Source: Viscum album
Lineage: Eukaryota; Streptophyta; Magnoliopsida; Santalales; Viscaceae
NCBI GenBank assembly: GCA_963277665.1
Contig: OY728163.1
Span: 1,910,040,644 to 1,910,104,643, forward strand
Length of the DNA stretch: 64,000 nucleotides
Direction: 5' to 3'
The first letter of the stretch is position 1, and the number at the start of each line of letters is the position of its first letter. Shown one piece after another: positions 58,059 to 64,000 of this stretch. Below the pieces are notes generated by a model. It had not been told where the DNA came from. It worked only from the letters and a program-made list of their open reading frames with translations, and did not search any database. The position numbers were made by a program, and so were the translations under genes.

Positions 58059-58561
58059 GGGGAAAGGGTGAGTAACACATTGAAGAATTAATGAGGTTCA
58101 TTAAATGAATTAATGAACCTCTTTTAATTCAAAACAGTGGAGTTACACAGTTGATGAGTCAAGCCATTAAATGTCTTAACAAGTCACCGGTCCCACCACT
58201 GTCGCTCATCCATGGGAGAAAAAGAAAAGAAAATAACAATTACATGTTATTTTATTATTCTTTAAAAAAATCAAAAAAACTAACTTTTTCTCTTGACCTA
58301 CTATGGTCGAAGTGAAGCTTCCCTTAAGTGAATCCCGATGCTGCGAATTCAATGGTGCTCTCAGATTTAAATTCTGAGCACTGGATCAAAAGATAGAAAA
58401 TGCCACCCGTGCATTTACTAAACACACCTTAAAAAATGTTCAGAAATTCATTTCGGGCACACCGGGTCGTGAAATCACGCACCGTCAATTTTCACAGACT
58501 CGTAACAATCCCAAATAATTAAAAAAAAATTACATGGGATTTTCCGAGTTTTTAAAATTAT

Positions 58562-61500
58562 GGTGGTAAATTCGATTCTTGACATACATGTCAAAACAAA
58601 GATTCTTTCACATTTTTGGTAAAAACTAAATGGGCATTATTTAGAAAATGACGTGAAGATTTCTTTAGAAATATTTTTTTAAAAAAAATTAAAACATGGG
58701 TAAAAAATTCTTTAATAAATCATTTGAATAATGTTAAAAACATTTTTTATTTTTTTAGAAAACATGATTTTGTAAAAAAAAGGTTGTCGACCGAAGAGAG
58801 AAATAAAAGTGAATTTTCTTAAAAAAATTATTTTTTACTCTTGAGTACATAAAGAGGAAAATTAATGGAAATAATTTATTATCTATAAGTAACCATATTA
58901 TAATAAAATTCATTATTTTCTCAAGTTATTGATCATATAATTTCATCATTTCAAGAATAATCCTGAACAATATCGATAAACGATGATATTTTAACATAAA
59001 AACCTTACCTATTTGGTAACTTTGAATCATAATAACACTTAAATAATAAAATTAAATAAAATTTATAATATCATGAGAATATATAAATTCATGATATGAC
59101 ATGTCAAAGGGCTTGTATATACACCTCATATAAGAAGATAAGTGTATAACACAACATATGTCTCAAAGTTGGAAAATTGAGACAAATATCTATTACCTCA
59201 TTGGTATCCTTTGAACCATAAACCTAGTGAAAGAGAGATCCTAAAATGGGTATTTAAATCCCAATAATATTCAGTATAATCATCACAAAATACATTCATG
59301 GGTATTATATACATCATATAAATGAAATAAGTTGTGAATATGACTTGTGTTTAACAGAAGTACAATAAGTCTCAACTTCCTTCATAAACATTTAAACCTC
59401 ATGAATAATAAATATAAGTTTATTATAAATCTATTAAAGAAATATTAATATATATATATCATACCATATATTATTTACTTATGACATTTTATTACCCTTT
59501 TATTAACAATTCCATGTTAAAGTCATGTTTTGGACAATAACTGCTGTGTTTGTCATGCATGTTAGGATTTTTTATTTTTGGTTCTCTTAATTTAGACATG
59601 CCTACTTAATATGTATAATTTTAAACATGATATAAATATCATATAATCATTATAATTGTATTTATAGTGATCCATAAATGTAAGATATAGAAAATTAAAA
59701 ACACCATTCATAGAGACGAGAGGCTGCACATTCGCATAAACGTTGTTTCTATTTTACTGAAGGACTAAATATAGAAAGTTAAATAATATATTAACATTAT
59801 AGAATAATTTTTATATAATATATATCTAATATTTTCATTAAAACCATATTTATTACCTTCCATGTAAATCATGAATGAATCACATCACTTTGCGTGACGG
59901 TAGTCCACCATACACAGACGACGTTATCATATTCCAAAAGAATGGAATATAAGAAGTAAAATACGATATAATGTATTTATAAGCATAATAATATCATAAA
60001 TATCATATATATATATAATAAATCCATAATTATATCTATCTGTGAGAGTTGGTGATGGAAAACGAACAACATCGGTTCGTGAGGCGGTAGTCCGTCGTAC
60101 ACACAAATGATGATTTCTAAACCCATTTGATGGAAGAGGAGAATTATTAAGGTTAGGAAATTAACATAATAAAATATAAGTATATTAAATATACTTAAGT
60201 TATTATATCTTCATTTTTTAATAATAATTGAAGGATGTGGAGGAAGAAATAAAATAAAATGTTTGATTAGGGATGTTACCTCTTCTTTGGAAAACTTCTT
60301 TTATTTTGCACCAAAAGGATTCTTAAATAATATTTATGAACAAAATAAATCCTTTATTATGATATTATGGAATTAATTAAGTGATTTTTGTAGTTATTTT
60401 CTGATACAAACGGTTTTGTATGTGTTAATAGGAGATGAGAGGGGGTGTCCTTTTATAAACGAGGTGAGTGACAAACTTGTAATTTTTGGAAAGAAAAATG
60501 TGTACCCACTTTTCTCACAGGAAAAAAAAATCTAAAATCAGAAATTATCGAAATTAGAAGATTTAATGTCGAAATATATATATAAAATGTGCATTTTACA
60601 TTTTTCTGGGCCATTTTTAAACCTTTTTGTTTTTAGTTTAACCTCTGGTAAACCCATTTTTACCTTAACCAAAATAAATACTTTTTATTTTTTACTATTC
60701 AATATGGTAAAAAATTAAGTTTAAATTTTTATATAATATAAATTATTATTATTAAAAATATTTATTACATTTTTCCAAATCCAATTCACATATTTGGAAA
60801 ATTTTAATTTAAAATTAATCCCACATACGGGATAAGAAAACGAGTTTTCAAAGAGAAAATGTTCAAAATTTTAAAAAGTTTTTATATAATAATTCAATAT
60901 GAAAATGATATAGATGAACTAAATTGAATTAATATATATATAATTGAAATATTTTTTTAAACCATATTAAAATAATTTTAAGGTTTTTAAAAGTTTTAAA
61001 AGATATGAAAATTCTTAATAAAAACCAGTATTTTTCACTATTTATCGAAAAAATTAACTTCTGAAAAAATTATCAAAAAGTCACTATAAGATAACTTTTT
61101 CTTAATTATTTCAAAAATGAACTTTATTTTTTCAAATAAAGTTTCTAAAAGTTTCAAAATTTAGTTTTAAATTTAATGCAAAAAAGGTGAAAAAACCGCT
61201 TTTAAAAAAATACAATTTTGAGCACAAATTGGATTTATTCTTATCTCTTATATATAAAACACATAAGATGAATGTTAAAAATTTTATTAAAAATATATTA
61301 TATATATTTCATCAAATTAATTCACTAAAATTTGTTTTTTATTAATTGAGGTAAAACATGTTTGTTTTCATAAAAAATAGTTTTTCAGAAAAAGATTTCC
61401 TTTATTTTTAAATAGTTATTATTTTTATTTCTAATTAATTGATCACCAAAGAATTTATTTTATATACATGCGTAAACCATATATTTTCATAATTTAGTTA

Positions 61501-61669
61501 ATCCTATTAATAACCTCTATTCCAACTTCTAGGTGATAAAAATCATATTAAATAATAATATTTTATAGTATGTCATGCTTCATTTAAACTCAGTGTGCGT
61601 GTAATAAAAAATATAAAAAATATTAAAATCACTTGAAAAAAATATTTCAAAAAAATTCAGGGTGTTATA
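58562..61669 (-). repeat. O1 5' LTR, piece 3 of 3
   Basis: Resumes GGTGGTAAATTCGATTCTTG, aligning with 10900-14021 of the left LTR, and ends CAGGGTGTTATA (decayed GTGTTACA). It includes the second copy of the ~180-bp-spaced motifs (59715, 59895, 60081). Confidence 0.88.
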
Positions 61670-62050
61670 GATACTTACCAAAAAATTTATGTTGAGGTTT
61701 TTCCTCCTATTTATCGAGATTCCCCTAACGAGACTTCTCCACATGCTCCACAGCCTGAAAAAGATTTTGGATTTGAACCTAAAAGAGATTTAGATAGTGA
61801 ATCCTATAGTTATATTAGGAATTATTAGATCACTATGGATAGATAAAGTAGAGTGATTAGACATCATTCTAGGTATATCCACGAAGATATGGATGCCTTT
61901 TCTCTATATTCTATCCAATATTCTGATAATGAGGATCCATAAAGTTATAAATAGGCTATTAATGATATAAACACCAAGCATTGGATATCTGATATGGAAG
62001 ATGAGATATAATCCATTAGAAATATCCTAACAAAATCCATAATTAATAAC
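61670..62050 (+). pseudogene. H0 copia hinge and start of RT region
   Basis: Resumes in the frame DTYQKIYVEVFPPIYRDSPN followed by ETSPHAPQPEKDF, the Pro-rich variable hinge after copia integrase. A HHSRYIHEDMDAFSLYSIQ segment and INTKHWISDMEDEI (near 61960-62010; the A--W--AM-EE--S motif preceding RT) follow. Confidence 0.75.
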
Positions 62051-62720
62051 CTCCGACTACCAAGATTATTGGATATAAATTTATGTTTAAAAGAAAGGAA
62101 GATAACACTATAGTAAATAAGTTTAAATATGATTCTAGATTAGTGGATAAAGGATTCATTCAAAGGGAAGGATTATATTATTTTGAAAATTTTTCTCATG
62201 TAGTTAATCATTCATCTATTCAACTCTTAATTTATTTGGATACTTATTTTTATCTTTATATAAAACATATTGATGTTAAAAATATTTTCTTACATGGTGA
62301 TTAAGATGAAAAAATATATATGAATCCAGCTATTGGTTTGGAACTTGAATTTAAATCTAATCATAATTACTAAATAAGTCTCTTTATGTACTAAAACAAT
62401 ATTCTAGATAGTGTTATAGAATTTTTTATTCATTAATGTTGAAAAATTATTTCAAAAGAAGTAAATTTAATGCATTTTTTCATTTTAAATCCATTAAAAA
62501 TTGCATTCTTTATTTACTTATGATATATTGATGATGTAATTATTATATCTAGAAAAATAATACTGATGAAAATTATTAAAATGAAACTTAATGTAGTTTT
62601 TGAAATGAATGATTTGAGCTATTATCAGTAAAATTGGGTTTGGAAATAATTAGGGATATAAAGAACAAATTGATTTACTTGTTTCAATATGCTTAAATAC
62701 TTAATGTACTTAAGAGATAT
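62051..62720 (+). pseudogene. H0 copia reverse transcriptase
   Basis: Open stretch 62083-62304 reads MFKRKEDNTI, RLVDKGFIQREGLYYFENFS, HVVNHSSIQLLIYLDTYFYL and HIDVKNIFLHGD, the standard copia RT start. After stops and shifts the catalytic YIDD is intact at 62524-62535 (LYIDDVIIIS after one stop) and FEMNDLSYY and a LGLEIIRD-like segment (near 62600-62660) correspond to the MTDLG-L-YFLG-E motif. Confidence 0.88.
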
Positions 62721-63420
62721 CTATTTGATGCATTAATACCTATTATTTTTCATATATTCATATCATTTTATACTATAATCATCTTAGTCTTTTAAAAATA
62801 CTAATGATATTGAATGTATATATAGAATTCCATGTTCTAATATTATGGGTATCATTATGTAAGTTTTGATTTATACAAGGCCTGATCTAGCCCTCTCTAT
62901 ATGAATATTAAGTAGGTTCATGAGAAATTTTGGTAAGTAATATTATCATGATCTTAAATGGATATTGAGGTACATTTATTTTGCTTAATATCATTCAATA
63001 TTTTATGTTATGAATTTATGTTCTGAAGACTTAGTGACTATTTTTGTATACTATTATTATTCTTAGAACATTAATACTTGGAAATATTTTACTAGGTTTG
63101 TTTTAATTGCATGTGGAGTACTTATATCTTGTAAATGAAACATGAAATTGGTGGTGGAACTTTAAAACACTGAGTTTAAGTAAATTTCATTTATAGAGGT
63201 TATCAAAGAATACATTTGGATTAAGGGTTTGATTCTTGAACTAAATTTATGTAATTTTTCTATTTTAGTTCATTTTGATTTATAATACACCTTACATCTT
63301 ACTAAGGACCTTATTATACTTATGGTTTTTGGTATCTCTCTATTTAAAATGTATTTTAAGCCTTGTTATGGGTGTGCTGTTATAAAAGAGAATTTTAGGT
63401 TCAATAGTATTCACTACACC
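62721..63420 (+). pseudogene. H0 copia RNase H (strongly decayed)
   Basis: VLIYTRPDLALSI (near 62863-62900), FMRNFGK then DLKWILRYIYFA (62953-62985), a decayed SW-SK-Q segment near 63080-63140, FIEVIKEYIWIKGLILEL (near 63188-63243) and a SLFKMYFKPCYGCAVIKENF end (63340-63398), where the normal SR-KHIDI-YHFIRE is still traceable. Confidence 0.8.
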
Positions 63421-64000
63421 ATGATGAAAACTATAGTTTAGGTTGTGGTTTCAATCATGGTATGACTACAAGAATGATGGTTGGGAATTGTGGTAATCTA
63501 GTTTTAGTCAACTATGTGAGGGTAGATCTGATCTACACGTGAGTAGTTCGAGTTTCATGTAATGGTAACCAATATTTATGTTAAGGTAATTTTAGCTATG
63601 TAAGGTTATCCTAATTGTGTTTATATAATCTGATCTTCTATGACGGTATTTATATGAGGGTATTTGTGTTAGGGTAGCTCATGTAAGGGTGAGTGTTTTC
63701 AGGGTGGCTGTGTGGAATGCTTATTCATTTTAGATATGATTTTTTGGTGATGGGGTTCACCACATGTAATGAAACATATTTTATAACTACTTTAGATGGT
63801 TTTTCGCATTGAGGTGTTCAATTGTATGAAAAAGGGAGCATTAAATGATGAGGGGAACTCCATGGTGATCCAGGTCAAGCATAGGTGAAGCTGAGTTGGT
63901 GTGTTAGAAAATGAATAGTGGGGTCTCACCACATCGTGATCTCAATCATGGTGAGAAGAATTGGATATGGACATCTTTCTATGATGTGGTGTATTCCTAT
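63421..64000. other. Unassigned sequence after H0 pol
   Basis: The 3' untranslated region and LTR of H0 would be expected here, but no second copy exists in the window to confirm it. GGGTAG/AGGGTGAG-like words recur between 63500 and 63710. No ORF of note. Confidence 0.45.

Larger units (their letters stand above)
48105..58556 (-). mobile_element. N3: long-LTR Ty3/gypsy element (chromovirus-like) inserted in the O1 LTR
   Basis: LTRs 48105-51120 (3016 bp) and 55596-58556 (2961 bp) flank a 4475-bp interior with gag, protease, RT, RNase H and integrase on the minus strand. Ends fit TGTAAAGAC...GGTCGTGACA. Flanking pentamers ATTTT (48100-48104) and ATTAT (58557-58561) match at 4 of 5, and the sister O1 LTR shows GATTTTGG at this site. 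The integrase and protease wording, the Met-type priming site and the long LTRs fit chromoviruses such as the Del/Tekay group; I did not identify a chromodomain. Both LTRs contain a GC-rich island unlike anything else in the window. Confidence 0.95.
55596..58556 (-). repeat. N3 5' LTR (right, 2961 bp)
   Basis: From TTTCATGACCCGTCCCATAG to TTCCGAGTTTTTAAA, matching the left LTR in order. Confidence 0.93.
9516..61669 (-). mobile_element. O1: gag-only Ty3/gypsy-derived element with 4.5 kb LTRs (LARD / TR-GAG type), interrupted by N1 and N3
   Basis: Left LTR 9516-14021 and right LTR 16577-61669 (in three pieces) flank an interior of 2555 bp. A purine tract abuts the left LTR and a Met-type priming site abuts the right LTR, both in minus-strand sense, so the right LTR is the 5' LTR. 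The interior shows a gypsy-type double zinc knuckle but no polymerase. With nested elements removed the element is about 11.7 kb, mostly LTR. This architecture (very long LTRs, gag only) matches what are called LARD or TR-GAG elements in plants; mobilisation would need polymerase from a related autonomous element. It sits inside the H0 copia hinge. The LTR pair is clearly diverged, making it one of the older layers. Confidence 0.88.
8770..63420 (+). mobile_element. H0: Ty1/copia element, the outer host of the nest, split by O1
   Basis: A copia pol in two pieces: integrase at 8786-9515 and hinge, reverse transcriptase and RNase H at 61670-63420, same strand, in the canonical copia order (integrase before reverse transcriptase). 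The break falls in the variable hinge after integrase, exactly where the O1 LTRs begin and end. Flanking pentamers TGTAC (9511-9515) and GATAC (61670-61674) are a possible decayed target duplication. I see no LTR for H0: its 5' half and its 3' LTR are either outside the window or unrecognised in 6283-8785 and 63421-64000. Confidence 0.8.

Noticed and set aside
63413..63440. CACTAC at 63413 as the terminus of a CACTA DNA transposon
   Set aside because: No matching inverted terminus, sub-terminal repeats or transposase are visible, and the hexamer occurs by chance.

Overview
The window looks like intergenic DNA from a large, repeat-rich plant genome. It is strongly AT-rich and I found no intact host gene. 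Every recognisable coding stretch is a decayed Ty1/copia or Ty3/gypsy polyprotein. The combination of Athila/Tat-type gypsy elements primed by an Asp-type tRNA, a long-LTR gypsy element with a chromovirus-style polymerase, and copia elements with plant-type gag points to a seed plant, most likely an angiosperm. I cannot name a species.

Layout. (1) 1-6282: element E1, an LTR retrotransposon with 2.4 kb LTRs and only 1.5 kb of apparently non-coding interior; its 5' LTR is cut by the window edge. (2) 6283-8785: AT-rich DNA I could not assign. (3) 8786-63420: a nest of retrotransposons. The outermost is a copia element (H0, + strand) whose integrase ends at 9515 and whose reverse transcriptase resumes at 61670. 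The 52 kb between is element O1 (minus strand, 9516-61669), a gag-only element with exceptionally long 4.5 kb LTRs around a 2.6 kb interior. The right-hand O1 LTR was hit twice: by copia element N1 (+, 17347-47377) and by gypsy element N3 (-, 48105-58556). N1 was itself hit twice: by Athila/Tat-like N4 (+, 20189-30767) inside its gag, and by Athila/Tat-like N2 (-, 35708-46756) inside its 3' LTR. N2 carries a short tRNA-like SINE candidate (38770-38900). (4) 63421-64000: unassigned.

The nest rests on paired LTRs, priming sites, polypurine tracts and target-site duplications: ATATA for N1 and ATGGG for N4 are perfect; N2 and N3 each match at 4 of 5. For N1, N3 and N2 the other LTR of the host element preserves the unoccupied site. 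Relative ages follow: H0, then O1, then N1 and N3, then N4 and N2 (inside N1). E1 cannot be placed.

None of the elements can make an intact polyprotein now. Most breaks are stops replacing Trp, Gln or Arg codons, as expected from deamination of methylated cytosine. There is no CRISPR, operon or defence locus. The most interesting leads are short ORFs kept open in both LTRs of N3 and of N2, one of which ends at a splice-donor-like site in frame with gag, and patterned sub-repeats shared by both LTRs of O1 and E1.
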